Of a DNA stretch of 64,000 nucleotides, positions 22,700 to 34,079 are shown in pieces (the first letter of the stretch is position 1; every line of letters begins with the position of its first letter). Both the position numbers and the translations under genes were made by a program. Origin of the DNA: Tuctoria greenei (Eukaryota; Streptophyta; Magnoliopsida; Poales; Poaceae); the NCBI GenBank assembly GCA_036927565.1, contig JAYESD010000009.1, forward strand, positions 24,209,601 to 24,273,600. The letters are read 5' to 3'. The notes beneath the pieces were generated by a model. That model was not told the origin of the DNA. It worked only from the letters and a program-made list of their open reading frames with translations, and searched no databases.

Positions 22700-24371
22700 T
22701 GTTGACGGCTCCTAAGATATACTAACAAATCATCCCCGGCAACGGCACCAAAAATGCTTATAGGTATTTCTTACGCTCCATTAACTAAACATATGCAACT
22801 GATGTGTCAGAAATGCTTTTTAATGGTTCTATTGGATCACAGAGTGAATTTTGCAAGCGCACGAAAATATCATTGGAGCATTTCCCCTTAAGAGTATTCC
22901 CAAGGGTGTAATTTATTTGATCCCAAAGGAAGGCAGGGAAGAGATATAACAATCATCAAGTGGAAAGGGTAGAAAGGTCTAGGTAAGAATCTAGTAAGGA
23001 TGGATAAAATAATAGTGGAGGTAGTGTGACACACACAAAAGCTTTCAAGTCTAAGGGGGGTAAGAGGATCCTACAGGTTAGTTAAGGTTGAGAATTATGG
23101 AGGTACTCCTAATATGCTATATTGTACATATACATAGCCTAAACTAATTATCCATAAGCTAGATCAATAGTGAACACTTATGCTATGCGGTTCAACACAT
23201 CGGGCACGGGCTTACCCCTAGCAATACTAGGGCAACTCCCGCCAAGAGCCTGTGGCATAGCCGAACGTGGAGGATTACAAAGGACAGATATGGTTGTCAC
23301 CACCTACTGCCATCTCGTCAATCTGTGGGTCTATGAGACATCCAATGCTACTTAGCTATCCTAGCACCAAGCTAGCATATTAAGTAATAACCATAAGAGC
23401 CTAGGCACAAGCCATCCTAAGGCAATGAATTGAATCATCATTGAACCAATGTTGATACACAGCGTAATTATCCATACTAACCTAGTTATGTTATAATTAA
23501 CTAGACTATAGTGGGGGTCTATAGGTTCTGTGATAATGAGATATGTTCATGATGAAACGGTCATAGAAGCTATACCTTCCACATACATGGACTCCACAAT
23601 CAAACAAGAAACGCTTTGCCCAAGTATATGTATAAGTAGAGACTAAAGATACTATCTTTATTATGCATCAAGTCACAAATACAAGAAAGAATACATGATC
23701 CATACCTTTCCCAATGTAGGATTGGGAAGAGAGAGACTCCTTACTCCTTTCCCAATTTGGACTTGGGACTAGAGACTCTCCTCTCTTCAACCTAACTCCT
23801 CTAAGACTATGGATGATAGTGTATACAATAGAGATAAAGCTCAAGTGGTGTGTGTTGAAGTGAGGGGTAGGGGATCCTATTTATACTAGTGTTGAGGTCG
23901 GTCCCCACCACCAAAACCGCGCGAATCAGTCACCATTGACTCCTTCAAGCTAGGAGGAGCCAACACGCGTCGTTTGACCGTGTTTGGCGCCAGGAAGGGG
24001 TCGACCGAACCCCTGGTTCGACCGACCTGGTCAGCACTCTAAACGTGGAGTGCTTCCTCTAGGTGGCTGCCAGGTGGGCCCCCTTTATGTATCTTGGTGA
24101 TACACCGTTGGATCTCTTCTGATACTTCTTTTTGTGGGCCATTTGATCCATGTGATGCCACGTGTCATCGCCTGATTGATTGGGATGATATTTTATAGGA
24201 TTGGTCCTTCTACATTTCCTCATTTCATGCATAAAATGCTGCATACACATATTTCTCCAAGTCCAAGTGGAATTGGGTTAGATAGAAAGGTGATGTGTGC
24301 AAGAAATAACAAATCCTTCACATAATTGAGTTAAATTGTCGGATGAAATTGGTATATAACAACCGTCAAAA
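22700..24371 (-). repeat. 5' LTR of element B
   Basis: 1,672 bp, equal in length to the 3' LTR. TATA box near 23,880. The outermost bases CCGTCAAAA differ by one from the expected CCGTCAACA. Confidence 0.9.
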
Positions 24372-24376
24372 GCAAT

Positions 24377-24555
24377 CATCCATCATCAACCATTGGATGT
24401 TCATCCTAGGGTGGTTGTATTTTTTCACTTAACTCCCTCCACCACATGGGGGAGTTATGTGAAAAAACGCAATCACCCTAGCATGAACATCCAATGGTTG
24501 ATTATGGATGATTGCATGATTGCACTATAATACAGATTGCATACTAGTCATTCCC
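24377..24555. mobile_element. Mutator-like MITE, right part
   Basis: Contains an inner hairpin (CAACCATTGGATGTTCAT against ATGAACATCCAATGGTTG) and ends with the reverse complement of the left terminus (ATACTAGTCATTCCC). Followed by the 9-bp target duplication ATAACATTA (24,556-24,564). Confidence 0.8.
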
Positions 24556-24564
24556 ATAACATTA

Positions 24565-24687
24565 ATGTGAGAGAGACATCGACGATCATTACACGTGTTT
24601 TCCCTCTTTTTGTTGAAATATCGTCATGTTTGAGGCTCGTTGATCATGTTTGGAGCGTAGCAAGCATGGACAAGTAAAAACATGCAC
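24565..24687. repeat. Satellite unit, right-hand continuation of the 2,885-3,484 block
   Basis: Has ACGATCATTACACGTGTTTTC and TTTGAGGCTCGTTGATCATG in the same order as the units near 3,250-3,450. Element C starts directly after it. Confidence 0.7.
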
Positions 24688-25349
24688 TTTCCCAATGTGT
24701 AATTGGGAAGAGAGACTCCTTCTACTCCTTTCCCAAATAGGACTTGGGACTAGAGGCTCTCCTATCTACATCCTAACTCCTCTAAGGATTATGGAAGATA
24801 GTATATAAAATAGAATGATGCCCAAGTGGTGTGTGTTGAAGTGAGGGTTATGGGGTCCTTTTTATACTAGTGTTGAGGTCGGTTCCCGCCACAAAAAGCG
24901 CGAATCAGTCGTCATTGACTCCAGGGAACCGGGAGGAGCCAACACGTGGAAGTTGATCGCGCTTGGCGCCAGGACCAGGTCGTCGACCCCCTGGTTTGGC
25001 CGACCTGGTCAGGGCTCCAAATGGCCCGTACTTCCTCCAGGTGGCTACCAGGTGGGTCCCATTGACTGATATTGGTGCTACACTGTTGGATGGCCTCGTA
25101 TACTTCTGTTTGTGGGCCATTTGATCCATGTGGTGCCACGTGTCATCGCCTGATTGGCTGGGATGATATATTATAGGATTGCTCCCCATACTTTTCCTCA
25201 ATTCCTGTATAAATATCTGCATGCACATATTTCTCCAAGTACAAGTAGAAATAGGTCAAGTAGAAAGGTGATGTGTGCAAGAAATGATCAATACTTCACA
25301 TAATTTAGTTATATTGGCGGCTAAAATTGGTATATAACAGCCGTCAACA
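24688..25349 (-). repeat. Truncated 3' LTR of element C
   Basis: Aligns with about 31,105-31,760 of the 5' LTR, ending AGCCGTCAACA. The part equivalent to 30,087-31,104 is absent. Confidence 0.85.
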
Positions 25350-27289
25350 AACTTCCCCAAGCTTATCCTTTGCTCATCCCGAGCATAGTCAAGACTTTAG
25401 GTTGATGATCAGGAGTTGCTACAATGTTCTATCTTTTGAAAGTACCAAGTGCACAACAAAATACTCTACCTAGTATTGCAAAAAGTGGCTATGGTACTTC
25501 ACCCTTCTTAAGTCATTATGGGAGTTATGCCTTCTCCTATTCATGGGTAATTGAAAGATAGAACAGCAAATGGAGCAAGCATAGCCCATATATCAAGTTC
25601 TACTTAAATTCCGGAGAGATTCAAATTAGATTATGAGTACCTCAATTGATTCTCTCAATCACTCCATTGTGTATAGTGGAAATATGTCCTCACCAAGGCA
25701 TTATGCCTATACTATTCCTACTCTTTGAATATGGCTTGTATGTGGAGCTTGGTAGGGAAAGTAAGTAGGCATATTTGCAACACTTAATATTGCTAAGTCA
25801 AAAGAGCAAGCCTTAGGAGAAATCAATTCAAACTTTTGAATCAAGACTTGTGCATGTGTGATGGAATTTAGGTGGATGTGGAAACATTGAGATGACTCCT
25901 CTTTATGTGGACTCTCTTTATTGCAAGGATGAAACATGGCTACCCCTTTTTTCTTGATTCTTATGGAGTAAGCATATTTTTTTTCAAGCTTATTATATAA
26001 GCATGCATTTTCTTTTTCTTTTTCTTGTATCCATGTCTTCTACTCCTTTTTATACAATATCTTGAAGAGAGTGCTAACTATGAATAGCATGGAGTTTCTC
26101 TTTTTATTGTGGAATGGTGGATATGATGGAATTTTGCTTCCTTCTAGTGTAGAAGTATAGCATATGCAAGTGAAGTCTTGAATTCAAAAAGAATTGAATG
26201 ATTTCTCACATAGGTCTATATTAGTTTGACTAGGCTCAATGTGAAAGCAAATAGCATATGCTTAAGGTGGTGTCTATGTATGAATATCATATGGCTTTGG
26301 TAGGTATTTCCAATCAAATGACAGAAACTTAAATCTTGATAGAATTTCTCCGGAAATCTAAGTTTCACTTTCAAAATAGGAATAGCAGCCCTATTACTAA
26401 TTCAAATCTCCCAACAACCTAGAAGTAGATTAAGCTTTTGCTACACACAATTTCTAAATCAAGGCAAAGTTAATTTTAGCCAATTTAAGAAATATTCGAA
26501 GAGTAGCAAGTTGTAAACTAGGGACTTAGGAAAAATAAAACAGAGCAACTATTCATCATTTCATCTATGTGAATTCTAAATCATTATTACTGCACATCTT
26601 TATTTGATAAGCAAAGCAAATCTAAGTTCCTATTTTTATGTTTTTTTAGATGCATGGTGGATGGTGGATGAATGGAAAGTAAATATGCAATGGATAATTT
26701 GAAATAAAAATGCAGTGGGTGTGATACAAGTTATCTCATGTGGGGGTCCTCCCCCAAGCTTATTCTAGATCAAGGTCTATGATAGGGGTTGAAACCCTAA
26801 TGACGTAGGTAGGCTATGAGTTGGCCTATCCTTGTTGCAACGTAGCTTTGACAATGGAGGGTTGAGTGTTGATTGTTGTGTTGCCTCCGATGGACACCAT
26901 GAGTGTGGTTGAATAGAGTGTTTTCGATGTTGATCGTCCGCACATCAGGGTCTCCATGTGTTGGTTGTGATTTGTCATTCCTTGGCTTCTAGCCACATAG
27001 GAAAAACTTGCACCCAATGATGGTGGCAAATCCCTTGAGCTTGAATGAGTGCTTAGAATAGTTGAGAGCATAATACTCTCACCCATTCGTGGCAGCCCAT
27101 TGGTTGCTCATGGAGGGTTCCCATTTCAAATCTCTAGCCTCGTATAGTTATGATTGACCTTTGGGCACAATTTCCGATAGGTAGCAACCATCCTCATTTA
27201 CTCCTTGGCCAAGAGATGTTGAAATGGGATCCTCTTGGGATCCCAACAATCAGCTTCTTGAATGTCTACATAGTTATATTACTCCTACA
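25350..27289 (-). other. Non-coding 3' region of element C
   Basis: 25,350-26,340 matches 5,211-6,190 of element B. 26,340-26,750 has no counterpart in B, where a shorter junction is seen. A second CCTCCCCCAAGCTTA stretch at 26,747 resembles the PPT. No coding region. Confidence 0.6.
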
Positions 27290-28140
27290 AACTTCCTCTC
27301 TTGAACAAAGAGGGATGGTTAGCTCCCGATACTTGTACAAATGAACGTTCGGGTTAGGTAACCGAACTTTCATTTGTACATACGGGGAAGAACAAAATCA
27401 AAGATGCATTGGTTCCAATGTCAAGTGTATCCATGATCAATGTGTTATTCATTGATAAGAGTGCAGATTTATGGATAATTCATGTTTCATATTTTCTAAA
27501 CCTCCTACTCATAGAAATGCATGTGATAGAAATACACTATATGGATCCCTACACCTTTTAAAGTTTCTAACCATCTTAGCTTTCGAGAGCAAATTTTTAT
27601 CATTTAGACCATGACAAACAAGATTCTCAATTTTATCCTCCTGAACCTCACTAGGAATTTGGAATTTAGTGAGTCCTCCTAAAAATGCAATTCAATTTCA
27701 GAGCAAGGATATCACTTATTCCTAGGAGTTTGAAATCTAGTGACACCATCTATGCATGAAGCTCAATTATAAATTATGGCTGTCAATATGCCCAAGTTCC
27801 TATATGCCAATTCACCAATTAAGTCATGCCCAAAAGTTTTGCTTTCTAAACCTGGACAAAAATGACTAAGTTTACAAAACAATTCTTAAAGGATTTTAGG
27901 TACTTGTTTGAGATTTTTCCAAATAAGGTGGGATTTCCTTTTGGAGATCCAATAGTCAATACCCACACTTACTCTTGTGAGGATGCATGCGAAATAAATG
28001 ATGAAGAAGTGTCAACCTTCCTCACAAATGCAAGCAAATACATTCAATTATATGGCAAACCAATCAATGAAAAATTCTAAACTCATACCTCATTTGAAGA
28101 GCAGTTGGTGACGAAGGTCTTTGTGTGAGAAACTCACAAC
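27290..28140 (-). pseudogene. Remnant of the Athila-type ORF in element C
   Basis: Matches element B DNA at about 6,600-7,400 (for example TTGTACAAATGAA with GGTTAGGTAACCGAA, and CATCTATGCATGAAG). No frame survives over more than about 70 codons. Confidence 0.6.
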
Positions 28141-28739
28141 ATTTATTTTCGACGTAGGGTTGATGGTTGATGTCAAATGCCAAGTTGAGATTGGAATTGG
28201 AAATGGGTTTGGTTCTGGCTCCTCCATGGGGTCATCATTTTGAACATTTCTCTTCCTCAAACTCAAAATGAGTTTGAAGGAGAGAAGTGTTCTCTAATCC
28301 TCCCAATGGTGACTTGAGCTTGATGAAACCTTCCACTTTCTTGCCACACCACCTCTTCAAAGTTTTGACCTAGCTGCACTTCAATCAAGAACACACAAAA
28401 CAACTCAAAAATGTGTTACGTTAGCCAAAAGTGAATTGAACCCAATTTTCAAATTGTCTTGCCCAGCTTGAAATAATTTGTAAATGCAATGAGGGTCAAA
28501 GCAAATATTTGTGGTTTGAACTAGGAAGATACATTCAAGTTGTCTTGAACGTAGTTCATATCAAATTAAATATCTCCCCTAATTCAAATTTTTAGTTTTA
28601 TGATGGTTGGAAATTTTAATTTCCAACATGCAAGTTTGGAATTTCAAACATGCAAATACAAGGGTTGATGCAATTTGGGAAACAAATATGAGATAACTAC
28701 CATTTAACCTTTAGGCAAGGACTCACCGAATTTTTGAAG

Positions 28740-29960
28740 TCCGATGAGTAGGACTTACCTCCGTTCTATTCAGCGCAATGATTTGTTTTCCAATTCCGGA
28801 GTTGAAGATGTGGACAATTTCTTTTGCTTTGACACGCCAAACTCATTTGGCTGTCATTTGGACATGTGGGCCACATGGTGGCCCTAGCCTCTCCCCGTTG
28901 TATTGATATAGACATGTTGTTGTAGCGACGAGTTCTCCCTCTTGAATGTATTCCTTCATGAGCATGGTGAGGCTTTGTCCTTCTTAGGGGTGCCAGTCTG
29001 ACCATATTGATATTCCATTGAATCAACTCATACCTTGATCATGGATCAAAGGCTTCCTTGGGCATGATAACATGTGGACTCAACAATCAAACAAGAAATG
29101 CTTCATCCACAATGTCACTTGCCCTAGGTTGAATGGGTTTGGTCGAAGTGTGGGAATCCCAACAAGTGATGTGGGATATCTTGGACTTTGAATGCTCCTT
29201 AAGTTCTTGTCCTTGGCCAATATCTTCATGTGAATGTTGTCTTGATTTCTTCTTGGCCAAGATACTTCAAGGTAGGCTAGTTGAACATAAATCCCGTGGA
29301 AAGCCATAGCCTCCTTGAATACAGCGGTGGTGTTAATTCCATCATCGACCTCCTTGTGAATGGTAGCCATTGGAGTTGTTGTTTGAAAAAGGTCCTCATG
29401 GGTCTTAGGGAAATAATTCCCACGCGTCCCATGATGAAATGGATTTTCACAAATCATGTGAATATCTACGACTTGGATTATCCAAACAAATCTTCAACGA
29501 CTTGGATATTCATGACACTTCAATGGGAGGTGTAGTTCCATAACTAGCATATCCACCTTGTGAAGTGGTGTGCATGACAAGCTATGGGAACTCGAGCATT
29601 CTTCAATCCACCCCTTCAGCGGAGACCTTCTTCTCATCCATGATGAATGAGAATAGGACTCCTTCAGCTCTAGCATGAATGTGGTCATTTATTGGTGGAG
29701 CCAACCCATGACACGAGTGTTGGATGAAGAGCCAACAATACACCCCATGGTGGAGGCAAACCAAGAAGAACTTCTTGGAGCCTTCCCCAAGCTTGGGTAT
29801 GGATGACTTTGGCTCCTACTGAAAGCTGAAATTCTCCCACAAAAGGCAATGGTGTTGCCTAGTGGACATTTGTTGAGGTACGCCTTGAATCATCTTGCAG
29901 TTTAGCACTCGCGTCCTCGTTGGCCATCCCATACAATGGGTTGGCCAACACTACCCTGTT
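28740..29960 (-). pseudogene. Gag remnants of element C
   Basis: The parts near 29,760-29,950 match B gag DNA at 21,960-22,310 (CCCATACAATGGGTTGGCC and CTCGCGTCCTCGTT phrases). Rearranged and full of stops; recognised mainly by position and short DNA matches. Confidence 0.5.
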
Positions 29961-30061
29961 TTCACACAAAAGAGAAAACAAACAAGGGTAATCCTATCTA
30001 ATAACTATTAGTACCTATAGCTTAATCACAAGTGATAGCTATCCTTCACTTCTTTTGCCTA

Positions 30062-30196
30062 CCCCGGCGATGGCGTCAGGAATGCTTGTTCACGGCTCCT
30101 AAGATATACTAACAAATTATCCCCGGCAACGGCGCCAGAAATACTTGTTGACGGCTCCTAAGATATACTAACAAATCATCCCTGGCAACGGCGCCA
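30062..30196 (-). repeat. Three PBS-like sites in 59-bp tandem units at the LTR/PBS junction of element C
   Basis: CCCCGGCGATGGCGTCA (30,062-30,078, the proper PBS), CCCCGGCAACGGCGCCA (30,121-30,137) and CCCTGGCAACGGCGCCA (30,180-30,196) are spaced exactly 59 bases apart and separated by copies of TGTTGACGGCTCCTAAGATA. Element B has two such units (22,675 and 22,734). The extra units lie inside the LTR as defined by its TGTTGACGG terminus. Confidence 0.9.
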
Positions 30197-31760
30197 GAAA
30201 TGCTTGTTGGTATTTATTAACACCATATATCATCTCCGGTAAAGAGATGAGATCTGCAAGCGCACAGAATATACCGTTGTAGCATTTCACCCATGAGTAT
30301 TCCCAAGGGTATTGTATTTATCCCAAAGGAAGGCAATGGAGTAAAGTATATACTACTCTTATGGTCAAGCTATGGGATACTAATCAATTATCCGGACAGG
30401 GGGTAAGTTGATAATAGGGGTAGTGTGGCACACACCTAGGCAATCTATTCTAAAGGGTAAATGGGTCCTAGAGGGAGAGTGAATTAAGAGTTAGGGAGTT
30501 GCTCCTACAATGCTCCTAATACATATACATAGCCTAAGGTAGATACTAATGGTCATGTCAATGATGAATTCCTATGCAATGCTATTCAACACATCGGACA
30601 CGGGCTTACCCCTAGCAATACTAGGGCGACTCATGCCATGAGCCTGTGGCATAGCAGAACATGGAGGATTACAAATGACAGATAGGGATATCACCACCTA
30701 CTGCCTACCTCTTCAATCCGTGGGTCTACGAGACATCCAACGCTACTTAAATACCCTAGCACCATGCTAGCATACTAAGCAAATACCTTAAGAGCTGCAG
30801 CACAAGCCATCCTAAGGCAATGAACTAAATCATCGTTAAACCAATGTTGAATGCATAGCATAGTTATTCATATTAACATAATCATATCATAACTACATAG
30901 ACTATAGTGGGTGTCTACAGTGTTTATGACCATAAGATGTGATCATGAGAGTACAATCATAAAGACTATACCTTCCACTTACATGGACTCCACAATCAAA
31001 CAAGAAATGCTTTGTCCAAGTATACGTATAAAAGAAGACTAAAGATAATATATTTATTGAGCACAAAGACACAAATACAAGAAGGAATACATGAGACATA
31101 CATTTTCCAATGTGGAATTGGGAAGAGAGACTCCTTCTACTCCTTTCCCAAAATGGACTTGGGACTAGAGGCCCTCCTCTCTACATCCTAACTCCTCTAA
31201 GGACTATGGAAGATAGTGTATACAATAGAATGATACCCAAATGGTGCATGTTGAAGGGAGGGGTATGGGGTCCTTTTTATACTAGTGTTGAGGTCAGTTC
31301 CTGCCACTAAAAGCGCGCGAATCAGTCGTCATTGACTCCAGGGGGCTGGGAGGAGCCAACACGTGGAAGTTGACCGCGTTTGGCGCCAGGACCGGATCGG
31401 CCGACCCCCGCCGACCTGGTCAGGGCTCCAAACAGCATGTGAGTCATCCAGGTGGCTACTAGGTGTGTCCCATTGACTGATATTGGTGCTACACCATTGG
31501 ATGGCCTCGGATACTTCTGTTTGTGGGCCATTTGATCCATGTGGTGCCACGTGTCGATGCTTGATTGGCTAGGATGATATTTTATAGGATTGCTCCCCAT
31601 ACTTTTCCTCAATTCCTGTATAAATATCTTCATACACATATTTCTCCAAGTACAAGTGGAAATAGGTCAAGTAGAAAGGTGATGTGTGCAAGAATTGATC
31701 AATCCTTCACATAATTGAGTTATATTAATGGCTGAAATTGGTATATAACAGCCGTCAACA
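30087..31760 (-). repeat. 5' LTR of element C
   Basis: 1,674 bp from TGTTCACGG to GCCGTCAACA; TATA box (TATAAAAA, minus strand) near 31,275-31,283. Confidence 0.9.
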
Positions 31761-32379
31761 TTGATCACGTGCTGATTATTAGTTGTCGCATGTTTATTGC
31801 CTCATGGACTAGGAAAATTCTTTGTACGTAGTACAAAAAGTATAAGTTGGTCGGTGTTGCCGTTCGTACGCGAAGGATGCGGCAAGGTAGTTGCTCTTGC
31901 AGGTGTATGCTAATTACGTGAGTGTTTGGGCAGATCATGTGGTTAGTCCACGATGCACCATAAACCCGGTGTTGAGGTCGTGTATTTGTGCGTACACTCT
32001 AGTGACATGTGACACAGTGCTCAGTCATCAATTGCATTTGGTATTGACGTTGAAGTTTGATTGGAGATATAGGATCATCCATTTCTTTATTTCTTGGTTC
32101 ATCTTAAAGGCAGGCCCAATTCTGGGCCTAGGCGGTAGGGGATACTGCCTAGGTCCTGGCCGGTGGGGGGGGGGCACGATGACAGCTGGTAAAGAGAAAA
32201 GAAATAAAATTAATTAGTATTTGCATCATCCGAATGCGATGTACAGTTACATGGTCTATCTTTTTATTTTCGTATTTTTTATTGAAATATAATACTACTA
32301 CGTACGTCCTAATGTGTTTAATATTCATTAGATATAATAATACTAATGTATTAATTTTCCATATGTGATGTTCGTCGAC
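31761..32379. other. Unassigned DNA
   Basis: No gene seen. Contains a palindrome CTAGGC...GCCTAG at about 32,128-32,152, which may be the end of an unidentified small element. Confidence 0.35.
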
Positions 32380-32524
32380 AAAAGGAGGAGTTCTTTGTTA
32401 ATGCATGTACTGTAGGACACATTGTTCATGAACATAAAAGACATTGTTCATTAACATAAAAACAACACATATATTACAAACACGATAAAAACATATAAAA
32501 CAAAAGAAAAAACTACTACTAATC

Positions 32525-33166
32525 CTACTCCGCCGCCGCCTCCGCCGCAACCGCTAACGGAGCATCTTCCAACACCAGATCGAACGTCTTTCGGCTGACG
32601 GCGTTCACCAGTTGCTCACGAAACTCCACTCCAGCCTCCTCACCGATCGCCTCATAGAGGCAGTCGAGACGAGCGGCCACACAGCCTAACCCGAAGATGT
32701 AGTAGCCGGCGGAGTCCATGCTGGTGGGGTGGGGAACGGCCACAAGTCCCAAATTGCGACAGGAGTGAGATGTATTGTGAAATACATCCTGTGCCATTTT
32801 GTCAAGCGCTTTTTCTTGCACGTCAGCGGCAAACAGATTGCCAGTGGCCTCCTTAAGCTTGCCCTCGAGTTTGTCGATGCGTTTCTCAATGAGGCGGACA
32901 GTCTCATCATAGTCGGACGGAAGAGGTGCGGGCGTCGCGGGCAGAGACGGGGGTGGAGGAGGTGCGGGCGCCACCTCCAGTTCAACTAGCATTGGCGGCG
33001 ACGAAAATAGGGAAGGAGGTTCAGAGGACATCGATGACCTGGAGCGCTTCGGTGTGGGGCTACCTATTTGTGCGGCGATGGAGGTGCAATCAAAGAGAGA
33101 GAGAAGTGGTCGACAATGGTGCGGCAGAGAAGCAAGAGGAGATGTTTGGAGGCTAAAATCGATCAA
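32525..33166 (-). CDS. P2: paralog of P1, unknown function
   Basis: 213 open codons from ATG at 33,166. Alignment with P1 places the ancestral start at 33,067-33,065, where this copy has ATA instead of ATG. The open frame is kept because an in-frame ATG lies 33 codons upstream, so the protein would have a longer N-terminus. Shared with P1: PKRSR, MLVELE, a charged helix (ETVRLIEKRIDKLEGK), DVFHNTSHSC and a core ending in FGLG. The C-terminus is Ala/Glu-rich rather than Glu/Lys-rich. The similarity extends into the 3' flank (32,380-32,520 versus 1,690-1,840) and 5' flank. Whether it is expressed, or a pseudogene with a lost start, cannot be decided here. Confidence 0.55.
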   Translation of the reverse strand: MIDFSLQTSPLASLPHHCRPLLSLFDCTSIAAQIGSPTPKRSRSSMSSEPPSLFSSPPMLVELEVAPAPPPPPSLPATPAPLPSDYDETVRLIEKRIDKLEGKLKEATGNLFAADVQEKALDKMAQDVFHNTSHSCRNLGLVAVPHPTSMDSAGYYIFGLGCVAARLDCLYEAIGEEAGVEFREQLVNAVSRKTFDLVLEDAPLAVAAEAAAE

Positions 33167-33197
33167 GAGGTGTGGCGGAGAAGAAGAGGATGATGTG

Positions 33198-33206
33198 CCT
33201 TTATAG
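33198..33206 (-). promoter_or_regulatory. TATA box upstream of P2
   Basis: CTATAAAGG on the minus strand, about 132 bases upstream of the aligned (ATA) start and only about 35 upstream of the present ATG at 33,166. The latter ATG is therefore near the expected transcription start. Confidence 0.55.
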
Positions 33207-33289
33207 CCGATCGTCGTCTAAGCATGTGAGTGGAGATGATCGGATGCTTCAAAATTTGTGCTTTTGAATTGACAGTCAGAGTTACTCCA

Positions 33290-33425
33290 AACCGCGGTTC
33301 GCCTCCTCTCAGTTATCGCAACGGCTTGACACGTCCCATTGGCCAGTTTTTTAATTTGACACACAAAGGGCCCAGGATATGCAATGGCCCACCTGGCATA
33401 CTATGTAGGTCTGTCTCTTGGTGTT
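33290..33425 (-). repeat. Conserved upstream module of P2
   Basis: Minus-strand GGGCCCTTTGTGTGTCAAAT (33,343-33,372 region), GACACGT-type stretch with GCCGTTGCGATAAC, and a GAACCGCGGTTT palindrome, as in the tandem units at 44,729-48,131. The next stretch on the plus strand (GCCCACCTGGCATACT) also has counterparts there. Confidence 0.65.
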
Positions 33426-33430
33426 CGTAA

Positions 33431-33658
33431 CATTTTGTGCGAATGATTTCAACGAGGTGCGGAGATTGTTGTGAACGCGCGTGGCAATCGACCGAGAATC
33501 CATATCTTCTTTTTGAATGATCCGACCGTTGCAAACCGAGAGTCCATATCGAATTGATGATAATTATCGTGATCATGTATGGTGGTGGACATGAATATAA
33601 TGCATGTGAAAGAGACTCACGATCAAGCAAGTTTGTCAGTGTTGAGGATTTTTGTGCC
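33431..33658. other. Degenerate repeat-derived DNA
   Basis: The first part (GGTGTTCGTAAC...GTGCGAATGATTTCAACGAGG) has counterparts in the tandem units near 46,480; no gene. Confidence 0.4.
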
Positions 33659-33870
33659 CCCTTGTTGAGGAACATGTTAATTTGATGACATTGAGGATCG
33701 GATGTGGCGTACGTGTTTTCAAAATTGTGTTCATTTGTTCCTAAAATCAGAACACGTAGCGGCTAGCGCCTACGCATGTCGTTTCTTCAAAAGACGAGTA
33801 CACCGATACATAATGGCAACATGCGATCGATTAATTCGATGAACCACGTACGTAGTTAGAGATGTGTGCT
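33659..33870. repeat. 200-bp direct repeat, copy 1
   Basis: Shares long stretches (GTGTTCATTTGTTCCTAAAA, GAACACGTAGCGGCTAGC, TGTCGTTTCTTC) with 35,672-35,870; the two copies flank the exonuclease pseudogene. Confidence 0.75.
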
Positions 33871-34079
33871 TATTAGACTATGGTAGTCCACATTCTATCC
33901 TCGTACCGTCGAGAGAACATCCTTGTGTCAAATTTGTTATCTATATTGATGACATGATACTATTCTTAATTAGTGTTGTAGATAAACTGCCATATAGGTT
34001 GAGTGCATACACATGCATGATAGAGAATATGATAAATATAGAAATATATACATGGTAGGAAATATTCTATTCTTGGAAT

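Larger units (their letters stand above)
3539..24371 (-). mobile_element. Element B: Athila-like Ty3-gypsy retrotransposon without pol, carrying nested element A
   Basis: Two LTRs of equal length (1,672 bp; 3,539-5,210 and 22,700-24,371) start TGTTGACGGC. The left one ends in a degenerate GTCATCAACA and the right one in CCGTCAAAA. A perfect 5-bp target duplication GCAAT lies at 3,534-3,538 and 24,372-24,376. In minus-strand order: 5' LTR, PBS (22,675-22,691), gag-protease (22,575-20,293), Athila-type ORF (7,617-6,279), non-coding 3' region, PPT (5,211-5,221), 3' LTR. Once element A is removed, only about 870 bases separate protease from the Athila ORF. There is therefore no room for reverse transcriptase, RNase H or integrase: B is non-autonomous. 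It inserted into the Mutator-like MITE. Confidence 0.9.
24688..31760 (-). mobile_element. Element C: decayed Athila-like Ty3-gypsy element
   Basis: Full 5' LTR at 30,087-31,760 (1,674 bp), truncated 3' LTR at 24,688-25,349, PPT-like tract at 25,350-25,362, PBS at 30,062-30,078. The internal region of about 4.7 kb has remnants of the Athila ORF and gag in the same order as element B but no intact frame and no pol. The outer 1.0 kb of the 3' LTR is deleted, so no target duplication can be identified. Confidence 0.85.

Noticed and set aside
33864..34058. Possible RT remnant because of FVIYIDDMILF
   Set aside because: Only the IDDM phrase resembles an RT active site; flanking residues do not match and it lies in repeat-derived DNA.
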